Below are positions 1 to 6,436 of a DNA stretch of 12,248 bases, piece by piece. Every line of letters starts with the position of its first letter. Within the stretch, counting starts at the first letter, position 1. This DNA comes from Candidatus Gottesmanbacteria bacterium. GTDB lineage: Bacteria; Patescibacteriota; Microgenomatia; UBA10105; UBA927. The notes beneath the pieces are model-generated. The model worked only from the letters and a program-made list of their open reading frames with translations. It was not told the DNA's origin and searched no databases. The position numbers and the translations under genes were made by a program. Where the stretch lies: positions 1-12,248 of the forward strand of contig JAPLWC010000009.1 in the NCBI GenBank assembly GCA_026396845.1, given 5' to 3'.

Positions 1-744
1 AATCGCTATCGCAAGAATCTGAAAGGCGAGGATTTTATCTATTTTCAGCGTGAGCTTTGTCTGGTCGGGGGTTGGTGTGGGGGATGTGGCGGCTACAGCT
101 CCGAGGACTTGGGTTGCCGTCGGAGACGGCAGGAAGGATCCGAATGTCTGTTGTGCGGGTGTTGGGGTGGACGTCGGAGTAGAGATTTTAGTAGGCAATG
201 GTGTCGGGGTCGGGGCTGCGGTTGCAGTTGGATACGGTGTCGCTCCTGCGGTTGGTGTCGGCGTGGGTGCCGGCGGGCAATTATTAGGGCCATTTTTTGT
301 CCACCCGTAGGGAGCCGGGGCACAGATGACCCAACCGTCTCCTCCGTCCGTACTTCTGCCCATGGAGTTATCGTACCCCAGGATATCCGGGTAACTTTGG
401 CTATCAACCAGGGTAGATTTTTCATCAAATAGTCGTACGGTATCTCCTCCTATTGAGAAACTCATATTCATTTGGGAACCGGTAAACGTCAAAAATCCGT
501 GAGGCGGGATAACTGGGCTGGCGCCAAGTATAAATTTGTCACCGGCTGCATTTTGAAGCATCCACCCATTGAGTGATTTTGAATCCGGCCCCGGGTCGGT
601 GTTGTAAAGTTCGATCCATTCCAATCTGGGATCGTTGTCTATCGGCAAAATTTCATTAATGACTACTGCGGCGTGAGCCGGGGTATTGGTAAACAGCGGA
701 GAGAGGAGGAAAAGCCCGATTGCACAAATAAAAAGACGAATCAT
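1..744 (-). CDS. Secreted lamin-tail-domain (LTD) protein with Pro/Thr-rich linker, N-terminal part
   Basis: This frame stays open for 248 codons from ATG 744-742 to the left edge, so the C-terminus is missing. Residues 1-25 look like a signal peptide (MIRLF, a hydrophobic core, then a TPAHA|A cleavage site). Residues 27-147 match a lamin tail domain: VVINEILP, then EWIELYN, then LNGWMLQN, a GDTVRLFD strand and a late GWV. This is an Ig-like beta fold that bacteria use in extracellular proteins. Cys141 and Cys156 could form a disulfide. Residues 157-228 are a Pro/Thr/Ala-rich linker, probably an extended spacer at the cell wall. The last visible residues (from KIDKILAFQILAIAI) are hydrophobic and may begin a membrane anchor. 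The LTD assignment comes from the motif pattern. The function is unknown; surface display is inferred from the signal peptide and linker. It is divergently transcribed from typA, and a -10 box 8 bp before the ATG suggests a leaderless message. Confidence 0.85.
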   Translation of the reverse strand, partial: MIRLFICAIGLFLLSPLFTNTPAHAAVVINEILPIDNDPRLEWIELYNTDPGPDSKSLNGWMLQNAAGDKFILGASPVIPPHGFLTFTGSQMNMSFSIGGDTVRLFDEKSTLVDSQSYPDILGYDNSMGRSTDGGDGWVICAPAPYGWTKNGPNNCPPAPTPTPTAGATPYPTATAAPTPTPLPTKISTPTSTPTPAQQTFGSFLPSPTATQVLGAVAATSPTPTPDQTKLTLKIDKILAFQILAIAI

Positions 745-752
745 GTAACGGT

Positions 753-758
753 ATTATA
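753..758 (-). promoter_or_regulatory. -10 box of the LTD gene, predicted leaderless
   Basis: The minus strand reads TATAAT here, preceded directly by TG, with 8 bp between the box and ATG 744. Transcription would start at or within a base or two of the start codon. A weak -35 (TTGCCC, 783-778 on the minus strand) lies 19 bp upstream. No Shine-Dalgarno sequence could fit. Confidence 0.6.
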
Positions 759-800
759 CATGTGTGTGCAAAATTGGGGGCAAAGAGAGCCTATATAGTG

Positions 801-806
801 TATAAT
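801..806 (+). promoter_or_regulatory. -10 box of typA
   Basis: A perfect TATAAT preceded by TG lies 54 bp before the typA ATG. It predicts a start near 812-814 and a short leader of about 48 nt containing the hairpin at 831-852. No convincing -35 box lies at 16-18 bp; TTGGGG at 774-779 is too far upstream. Confidence 0.5.
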
Positions 807-830
807 AGCATTGTTCTGCCCAAAACGGTT

Positions 831-852
831 ACCCGCGAGGACGCGGGTTTTT
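831..852 (+). promoter_or_regulatory. Terminator-like hairpin in the typA leader (candidate attenuator)
   Basis: ACCCGCG (831-837) pairs perfectly with CGCGGGT (842-848) around an AGGA loop and is followed by a T-run (848-852). This is the form of an intrinsic terminator, but it sits between the typA -10 box and the typA start codon, and no plus-strand gene ends upstream. It could attenuate typA transcription or present the start codon, which has no Shine-Dalgarno sequence. The structure is seen in the sequence; its role is inferred. Confidence 0.5.
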
Positions 853-860
853 CTATTTAT

Positions 861-2684
861 ATGGATATACGAAATGTTGCAATCATTGCCCATGTGGACC
901 ACGGAAAAACAACCCTTGTTGACGGGATGCTCAAGCAGACCCATACGTTCCGCGCAAATGAGAAGGAAATGACACAGACGACCATCCTGGACAGTAACGC
1001 CCTGGAGCGGGAAAAGGGGATTACCATTCTTGCCAAAAATACGGCGGTCATGTACCACAAAACCAAAATAAACATCATTGACACGCCCGGACATGCGGAT
1101 TTTTCCGGCGAAGTGGAGCGTGTCATTAACATGGCCGACGGTGCGCTTCTTATTATCGATGCGGCAGAGGGGCCGCTCCCCCAAACGCAGTTCGTTCTTC
1201 AAAAGGCAATGGAACACAACCTCAAGCTTATCGTTGTCATTAATAAAATTGACCGCAAAGACGCCAGGCCTGCGGAAGTACTCCGCGAAACGGAAGAGCT
1301 TTTCTTACATCTGGCCCATCACGCAAGGCATTTGGATTTCCCGGTGTTATATGCCGTAGGCCGTGAAGAGAAAGCGTGGGACGCGTACCCCGAGGATATG
1401 AGGCAACCGCAGGATTTAACACCGCTCTTTAAAGCGATATTAAAATATATTCCGGCGCCGGTCGTTGATGCAAGTAAACCTTTTAAAATGCTCGTGTCCA
1501 CACTGGATTTTGACACCCACAAAGGTACGTTTGCCATCGGAAAAGTCGGTCAGGGTTCCGTAAAACCTGGCCAAAAAGTATTTCAGATGCTGGAGGACAA
1601 GAAACTAGGCGCATTCACTGTTTCAGAGGTGTTTACCAGCGTTGGTTTGAAACGTGTTCCGGATGCTATTGGGGAAACGGGGGATATTATCGCCGTCACC
1701 GGTGTCCCGGATGTGGGTATCGGGCAGACGCTTACGGATCCGTCTGATCCCATAGGCTTTCCGGCAATTCATCTTGAAGAGCCGACATTGAAGATTTTAG
1801 TATCGGCCAATACGTCGCCGTTTGCCGGTCGCGAGGGAAAATTTTCGACTGCCCGCCAGATTTATCAGAGACTCTTAAAGGAAAAACAGACGAATATCGG
1901 ACTGCGCATCACGGAGAATTCCGAAGGGACCGGATTTATCGTTGCCGGACGGGGAGAACTGCATTTGGCTATACTTTTTGAAAATTTAAGGCGGGAAGGG
2001 TACGAATTCCAGGTCGGGAAACCGGAAGTTATTCTGAAAGACATTGACGGCGTCACACAGGAACCGTTTGAAGAAATTACGATTGAAATAGATAACGCAT
2101 ACGTCGGTGTCATCAGTGAAGAGCTGGGGAGGCGGCGCGCGGTGATGCTAGATACCCACACGAATGAACGGGGTGTGACCAAAATGGTCTACAAAGTTTC
2201 CAGCCGCAATCTTCTTGGGTTCCGCGGTGATATCCTCACCAAAACCCGGGGAAACGGGATATTTGCAACCCGGATCATCGGCTATTTTCCGCGGGCGGAG
2301 CATATCCCAAAACTCCGCAACGGCGTCTTAGTATCGCTTGAAACTGGTAAATCAACCGGCTATGCCCTCACCACGGTACAGGATCGGGGAAAGGCATTTA
2401 TCGGACCCGGAATACCGGTCTACGAGGGTATGATTATCGGTTTAAATAACCGCTCGGAAGATATAGATATAAATGTCTGCCGGATAAAGAAATTGACCAA
2501 TATCCACAGCGCGAATGCGGATGTTGCCATTCAGTTGGATCCGCCGATGCAGCTATCCCTGGAACAAGCCCTAGATTTTATCGAAGATGATGAATTGTTG
2601 GAGATAACACCGCAAAGCCTGCGCCCCCGTAAAAAATTTCTCACAAAAGTCGGCCGTGTGCGCAGCGCACGGTCAGAAAAATAA
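861..2684 (+). CDS. typA: Ribosome-associated GTPase TypA/BipA
   Basis: TypA (BipA) is a translational GTPase of the EF-G/LepA superfamily that binds the ribosome and supports growth under stress and ribosome assembly. The 607-residue product is of normal family length. G motifs are intact: G1 AHVDHGKTT (10-18), GIT (53-55), G3 DTPGH (74-78) and G4 NKID (128-131). The beta-barrel domain II, the EF-G III/V-like domains and the TypA-specific C-terminal region follow, including LLGFRGD, RGNG and a FIEDDELLEITP stretch near the end. The frame is open upstream to an ATG at 762, but ATG 861 gives the canonical MDIRNVAIIAHVDHGK beginning, and the upstream codons overlap the predicted promoter and hairpin. 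No Shine-Dalgarno sequence precedes it. It is probably a single-gene transcript. Confidence 0.97.
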   Translation: MDIRNVAIIAHVDHGKTTLVDGMLKQTHTFRANEKEMTQTTILDSNALEREKGITILAKNTAVMYHKTKINIIDTPGHADFSGEVERVINMADGALLIIDAAEGPLPQTQFVLQKAMEHNLKLIVVINKIDRKDARPAEVLRETEELFLHLAHHARHLDFPVLYAVGREEKAWDAYPEDMRQPQDLTPLFKAILKYIPAPVVDASKPFKMLVSTLDFDTHKGTFAIGKVGQGSVKPGQKVFQMLEDKKLGAFTVSEVFTSVGLKRVPDAIGETGDIIAVTGVPDVGIGQTLTDPSDPIGFPAIHLEEPTLKILVSANTSPFAGREGKFSTARQIYQRLLKEKQTNIGLRITENSEGTGFIVAGRGELHLAILFENLRREGYEFQVGKPEVILKDIDGVTQEPFEEITIEIDNAYVGVISEELGRRRAVMLDTHTNERGVTKMVYKVSSRNLLGFRGDILTKTRGNGIFATRIIGYFPRAEHIPKLRNGVLVSLETGKSTGYALTTVQDRGKAFIGPGIPVYEGMIIGLNNRSEDIDINVCRIKKLTNIHSANADVAIQLDPPMQLSLEQALDFIEDDELLEITPQSLRPRKKFLTKVGRVRSARSEK

Positions 2685-2695
2685 TCTATTTTTCT
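2675..2695. repeat. AT-rich perfect inverted repeat between typA and the HAD gene
   Basis: AGAAAAATA (2675-2683) is the exact reverse complement of TATTTTTCT (2687-2695), with ATC between. It spans the typA stop codon. It is followed by more T and preceded by a short GC hairpin (GTGCG/CGCAC, 2658-2670) inside the typA end. Together they might act as a weak terminator, or as an operator or AT-rich element upstream of the HAD promoter. Confidence 0.4.
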
Positions 2696-2700
2696 TTTCC

Positions 2701-2709
2701 TGGTATAAT
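2701..2709 (+). promoter_or_regulatory. Extended -10 promoter of the HAD gene, predicted leaderless
   Basis: TGGTATAAT is a consensus extended -10 element (TGnTATAAT). Its TATAAT (2704-2709) ends 6 bp before ATG 2716, so the predicted transcript begins at the start codon. An extended -10 can work without a good -35, and none is visible. Confidence 0.65.
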
Positions 2710-2715
2710 TTAACC

Positions 2716-3369
2716 ATGAAAAAGGCGGTCATATTTGATTTAGGGAATGTGTTGGTTACCGAGAATAATACATTATCATTACCCCGCTTTAAGCCACATT
2801 TAAAAAAAGAATATACCAATGCAGAATTGGAAAGAATATTGTATGGTCACGCGCCGGGAGCCAAACGGTGGGAAAAATTGGGGGAAGAAACGAAGCTTTT
2901 TGAGGAATATCATTTAGGTATACTAACCTCAGAAGAATTTTACCGGAGAATAAAGGAGCAATTAGAATTTTCTGACTTGTTTACATTTGAACAATTTAAA
3001 AAATTCTGGCCGGCCCGATTTGGCAGGAATGACGACGTTATCCGCATGCTTCCGCACCTGAAACGTCATCAACGGTACATGCTTTCCGATACGAATGCAA
3101 TGGATTCATCATGGTTGATGGCCGCGTATCCCGATATTTTTTTACAATTTGACAAAAATTTTTTCTCTTTTGAAACAAAAACTGACAAATACGGAGTTGA
3201 GGCGTGGCATAACATTATTACATATAGCAAATTGCCCCCGGAGGCCCATGTATTTATTGATGACCATGAAGGTCATGTGGAAAGAGCAAAGAAGCTAGGT
3301 TTTAAAGGAATTGTTTTTACCGACGCAAAGAAATTATGGGAAGATTTAGAAAAACTGGGATATCTGTAA
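2716..3369 (+). CDS. HAD-superfamily (IA, YihX-like) phosphatase
   Basis: The 217-residue protein has the four HAD motifs. Motif I is VIFDLGNVLV with nucleophile Asp8. Motif II is MLSDTN (Ser124). Motif III is a Lys at 155 or 158 in the FETKTDKYG stretch. Motif IV is FIDDHEGHVERAKKLG with Asp182 and Asp183. In motif I the second Asp of the usual DxD is Gly, as in the DLGNV form found in YihX-type glucose-1-phosphatases and relatives. The residue between motifs I and II is a helical cap (about 20-105). A sugar phosphate or nucleotide is the likely substrate, but the sequence does not say which. ATG 2716 is chosen over an in-frame ATG at 2656 because the latter lies inside typA and adds a non-conserved tail. 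By hand count, GC is about 39% over 2761-3360, lower than in the neighbouring genes. Confidence 0.85.
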   Translation: MKKAVIFDLGNVLVTENNTLSLPRFKPHLKKEYTNAELERILYGHAPGAKRWEKLGEETKLFEEYHLGILTSEEFYRRIKEQLEFSDLFTFEQFKKFWPARFGRNDDVIRMLPHLKRHQRYMLSDTNAMDSSWLMAAYPDIFLQFDKNFFSFETKTDKYGVEAWHNIITYSKLPPEAHVFIDDHEGHVERAKKLGFKGIVFTDAKKLWEDLEKLGYL

Positions 3370-3389
3370 TATTTACCTCTTTCCAACTT

Positions 3390-3415
3390 TATAATCCCAC
3401 GCAGTGTTGTATTAT
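3390..3415 (+). promoter_or_regulatory. Tandem -10 boxes before pilB, the proximal one predicted leaderless
   Basis: TATAAT at 3390-3395 and TATTAT at 3410-3415 (preceded by TG at 3408-3409) lie in the 52-bp gap before pilB. The second ends 6 bp before ATG 3422 and would give a leaderless message. The first would give a leader of about 20 nt. Neither has a clear -35. No terminator for the HAD gene was found in this gap. Confidence 0.5.
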
Positions 3416-3421
3416 AGATGT

Positions 3422-4981
3422 ATGAACCTGTCCAACGAGCAGCTGGCTGCGCTCGTGTTACAAAGTAATATTGATCAAACGCGGCTACAGGCCGCCGTTG
3501 AGTTTGCAAAGAGTGCAAATGTGCCGCTCTCCGCCGCACTCGTTGAAAAAGAAGTGCTTTCGGATGAACAGCTTGGAGCTATTGTTGCGGCCTACTATAA
3601 AGTCCCCTTTATCGAGTTATCCAAGAGTACCATTGTGGAGGACGTGTTTCACATTGTTCCGCAGGTTATTATCCACTACGCAACCGAACGGGATATAGAA
3701 AATACGCTTCAGGTATATAAGAAAGTCCTCCAGAAGACGATTGATGAACTTCTTAAGGAAGACATCAGGAGGGCAACCACATCGGTGTACGATGATTTGC
3801 CGATTGCAAAAATAGTCGACGTACTTATTGACGCTGCATATCAGGATAAAGCGTCGGATATTCACATTGAGCCGGAGGAAAAGAATTCACTTATCCGCTT
3901 CCGCATTGACGGCGTCCTCCATGAAGTCTTACGTGTTCCGAAAGTCCTTCACGACCGCATCATTACACGCATTAAAGTGCTCTCAGGCCTCCGAACCGAC
4001 GAGCACATGAGCGCGCAGGACGGCAAAATGCGTTTGAGCCTCGAAGAAGAGAACCTCGATATTCGGGTATCTATTATCCCTATCGCCGAAGGGGAGAAAG
4101 TGGTGTTGCGCCTGCTCTCCTCGCGGTCCCGCGAATATACCCTCACCGATTTGGGCATGAGTGAGAATGATCTGAAAAAAGTGAAAGCAGCATATAGTAA
4201 ATCCTATGGCATGATTCTTTCGACCGGCCCGACAGGGTCGGGTAAGACAACGTCGATTTACGCCATACTTAAAATTCTTAATACGCGGGAAAAGAACATC
4301 ACGACGATCGAGGATCCTATTGAATACAGGATTAAAGGCGCCAACCAGGTACAGGTGAATCAAAAAACAAACCTGACGTTCGCGAACGGTCTTAGATCCA
4401 TCCTCCGGCAGGATCCCAACATTATCTTCGTCGGTGAAATCCGGGACTCTGAGACGGCAGGTATCGCGGTAAATGCCGCGCTTACGGGCCACTTGGTTCT
4501 TTCGACCCTGCACACCAACGATGCGGCGACGACAATTCCGCGTTTAACCGATATGAAAGTAGAACCGTTTCTTGTCGCTTCCACCGTGAATATTATCATT
4601 GCGCAGCGGCTCGTACGTAAAATTTGCGATATGTGTAAAACGACCGATGACGTCACGATTGATGAACTTAAAAAACACCTGCCGGAAGAAGCAATCAAAA
4701 AACATTTCGGCGACGAGACAAAATTGACGCTCTATAAAGGAAAAGGGTGCAAGATTTGCCATAACACGGGATACAACGGCCGTATAGGAGCGTTTGAGGT
4801 GTTGGAGGTGACCAAAACCATACGTCAGCTTATTACGGAACGGAGCGACTCAGATGTCATTAACCAAAAAGCGATAGAAGAAGGGATGACGACGATGCTT
4901 GATGACGGGCTGGATAAAGTACGCAAGGGCATGACAACGATTGAGGAAGTTGTACGTGTCACGAAAGTAGAGTCATTATGA
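3422..4981 (+). CDS. pilB: Type IV pilus extension ATPase PilB (GspE/PilB family), shortened N-terminal domain
   Basis: PilB is the cytoplasmic hexameric ATPase that drives pilin insertion through PilC. The 519-residue product has Walker A GPTGSGKT (269-276), the Asp box IEDPIEY (296-302), Walker B IIFVGEIRD (334-342), the His box STLHTND (361-367) and the zinc-binding CxxC pair typical of PilB/GspE (Cys402/405 and Cys443/446). Residues 45-86 resemble the start of an MshEN/GspE N-terminal domain, but the middle of that domain seems to be missing. The sequence passes from VPQVIIHY (79-86) straight to an ATERDIENTLQVY segment that normally closes it. ATG 3422 is preferred over GTG 3404, which lies in the promoter. 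The gene heads the pilus operon and overlaps pilC by 4 bp (ATGA). The zinc motif and N-terminal domain favour PilB over the retraction ATPase PilT. Confidence 0.93.
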   Translation: MNLSNEQLAALVLQSNIDQTRLQAAVEFAKSANVPLSAALVEKEVLSDEQLGAIVAAYYKVPFIELSKSTIVEDVFHIVPQVIIHYATERDIENTLQVYKKVLQKTIDELLKEDIRRATTSVYDDLPIAKIVDVLIDAAYQDKASDIHIEPEEKNSLIRFRIDGVLHEVLRVPKVLHDRIITRIKVLSGLRTDEHMSAQDGKMRLSLEEENLDIRVSIIPIAEGEKVVLRLLSSRSREYTLTDLGMSENDLKKVKAAYSKSYGMILSTGPTGSGKTTSIYAILKILNTREKNITTIEDPIEYRIKGANQVQVNQKTNLTFANGLRSILRQDPNIIFVGEIRDSETAGIAVNAALTGHLVLSTLHTNDAATTIPRLTDMKVEPFLVASTVNIIIAQRLVRKICDMCKTTDDVTIDELKKHLPEEAIKKHFGDETKLTLYKGKGCKICHNTGYNGRIGAFEVLEVTKTIRQLITERSDSDVINQKAIEEGMTTMLDDGLDKVRKGMTTIEEVVRVTKVESL

Positions 4982-6030
4982 ACGAACAGCAGGTATCACT
5001 GGGTAATAGCGATAGACTTGCACTTATCGGAAGTTTGGCAACGATGCTGTCTGCCGGCATTCCCATTCTTGAGGTCGTTAATTCACTTTTGGAGGATTCT
5101 AAAGGAGGACAGATGAAGATTCTTTCGGTGCTTCACGAAGATCTCATGCAGGGAAAGCATGTGTATGTGACGTTTTCGAAATTCCCGCGGGTGTTTGATA
5201 AAGTGACGGTGTCGGTCATCAAGGCATCAGAAGAGGCGGGGACGCTCGATGTCACGCTTCGGGATCTTAAGCAAACCCTTCAAAGGGACATTGAATTCAG
5301 CGACAAAGTGCGGTCCGCCATGATTTATCCGGTGTTCATTATTGTTATTTTTTTGGCAGTGCTTCTCATGATTCTTATTGTCGTCGTACCGAAAATCTCA
5401 CAGGTTTTTTTGAGACTCAATGTCGTCTTGCCTCTGCCGACACGTATTTTGATGTTCCTTTCCGATCTATTGGTGAAAAATACGGTCTTTGTTTTTGGGG
5501 GGCTTGCACTTCTTATTGTCGGAGGGATTTATTTATACCGGCGGCAGCAGAAGGCAGTCGTAAACATTATCTATTCATTACCTATCGTTTCAAAGTTAAT
5601 ACAGGAGATTGATATCACACGGTTCGCCCGGAGTCTGCACCTCCTTCTGTCTTCGGGCCTGCCGATAACGGCTGCGTTGGAGTTGACGAGCGATGTGGTC
5701 AATCGGAAGAAGACCGCGGACATTATCCGCCGGTCGCGCGACATGGTATTTGCCGGCAAGAAGCTTTCGGAAGGATTCCGCCTCTCTAAAGGATATATAC
5801 CGGCACTGATGATTAAGCTTATGGAAGCAGGAGAAAAAACCGGCACGCTTGATAAATCCATGCAGGACATCTCGGAATATTACGATTATGAAGTCACCAA
5901 TACCCTGAAAACTCTCACGGCGCTTCTTGAGCCGATCCTACTGGTTGTCGTAGGCATCTTCGTCGGCGGAATGATGCTTGCCATTATTTCGCCGATATAT
6001 GGGCTCATCAGTCAGGTCGGACGGCATTGA
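4978..6030 (+). CDS. pilC: Type IV pilus inner-membrane platform protein PilC (GspF family)
   Basis: PilC is the polytopic platform that couples the PilB motor to pilin insertion. The 350-residue protein has two T2SSF repeats. In the first, a LATMLSAGIPILEVV helix (20-34) leads to ASEEAGTLD (83-91). In the second, RSLHLLLSSGLPI (218-230) leads to the matching AGEKTGTLD (284-292). Membrane segments fall at about 117-139, 167-187 and 318-342, which is the usual three-helix topology. It is about 50 residues shorter than typical PilC, lacking the leading cytoplasmic segment before repeat 1. It starts in an ATGA overlap with pilB, so translation is probably coupled, and ends 1 bp before the next pilin ATG. 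Confidence 0.93.
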   Translation: MNEQQVSLGNSDRLALIGSLATMLSAGIPILEVVNSLLEDSKGGQMKILSVLHEDLMQGKHVYVTFSKFPRVFDKVTVSVIKASEEAGTLDVTLRDLKQTLQRDIEFSDKVRSAMIYPVFIIVIFLAVLLMILIVVVPKISQVFLRLNVVLPLPTRILMFLSDLLVKNTVFVFGGLALLIVGGIYLYRRQQKAVVNIIYSLPIVSKLIQEIDITRFARSLHLLLSSGLPITAALELTSDVVNRKKTADIIRRSRDMVFAGKKLSEGFRLSKGYIPALMIKLMEAGEKTGTLDKSMQDISEYYDYEVTNTLKTLTALLEPILLVVVGIFVGGMMLAIISPIYGLISQVGRH

Positions 6031-6031
6031 C

Positions 6032-6436
6032 ATGCAAAAAATCAAAGGTTTTACCATCATTGAATTGGTCGTTGCCCTGGGAATTTTTGCGACACTCACC
6101 GTAATCGGCTACATCCGTTCGGTGGATATTGAGCGGCGTGCGCCCATCGGCGCAACGGTAGATACCGTCATCGCGGATCTGCGCAGTATTCAGACGAAAG
6201 CGATGATCGGAGCAAGTCAACAAAGCTATAGTTTTTCAATTCCGTCATATCCGGTTCCGGCAAATATTACCATAAGCACCACATTTCCGGGATCCGTTAT
6301 CACATTTACGAAAGGGAGCGGGGATATAGCAGGATTTTCAGGGGGGAACAACACACTGACAATTACCCAAACGCTTACCGGAGAACACAAAATTATTACC
6401 ATCAATCAATATGGAGCAGTTACATCGGTACAATAA
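6032..6436 (+). CDS. Minor pseudopilin, GspH/FimT-like
   Basis: This is a 134-residue prepilin. MQKIKG|FTIIELVVALGIF is a class III (type IV) prepilin signal with cleavage after Gly6, Phe at +1 and Glu at +5, leading into a single hydrophobic helix (about 7-27). The body (about 45-134) is beta-rich with ITI/VITF strands and no Cys. Its size and layout fit the GspH/FimT minor pilins that prime pilus assembly. The in-frame start at 5978 is rejected because it lies within pilC and would push the signal inward. ATG 6032 starts 1 bp after the pilC stop. The gene end overlaps the propeller pilin by 26 bp. Confidence 0.82.
   Translation: MQKIKGFTIIELVVALGIFATLTVIGYIRSVDIERRAPIGATVDTVIADLRSIQTKAMIGASQQSYSFSIPSYPVPANITISTTFPGSVITFTKGSGDIAGFSGGNNTLTITQTLTGEHKIITINQYGAVTSVQ

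Noticed and set aside
50..432. Plus-strand Gly/Val-rich and Arg/Cys-rich open frames
   Set aside because: They are antisense shadows of the Pro/Thr-rich linker of the LTD gene; the minus frame has a signal peptide and a recognisable domain.
762..860. N-terminal extension of TypA from ATG 762
   Set aside because: The extra 33 residues are not part of the family, and the region holds the predicted promoter and hairpin.
3983..4513. 176-codon minus-strand frame opposite pilB
   Set aside because: The plus strand encodes invariant PilB motifs here; the antisense frame is Arg/Cys-rich with no domain or promoter.
5978..6031. Upstream start for the first pseudopilin
   Set aside because: It lies within pilC and would place 18 extra residues before the MQKIKG prepilin signal.
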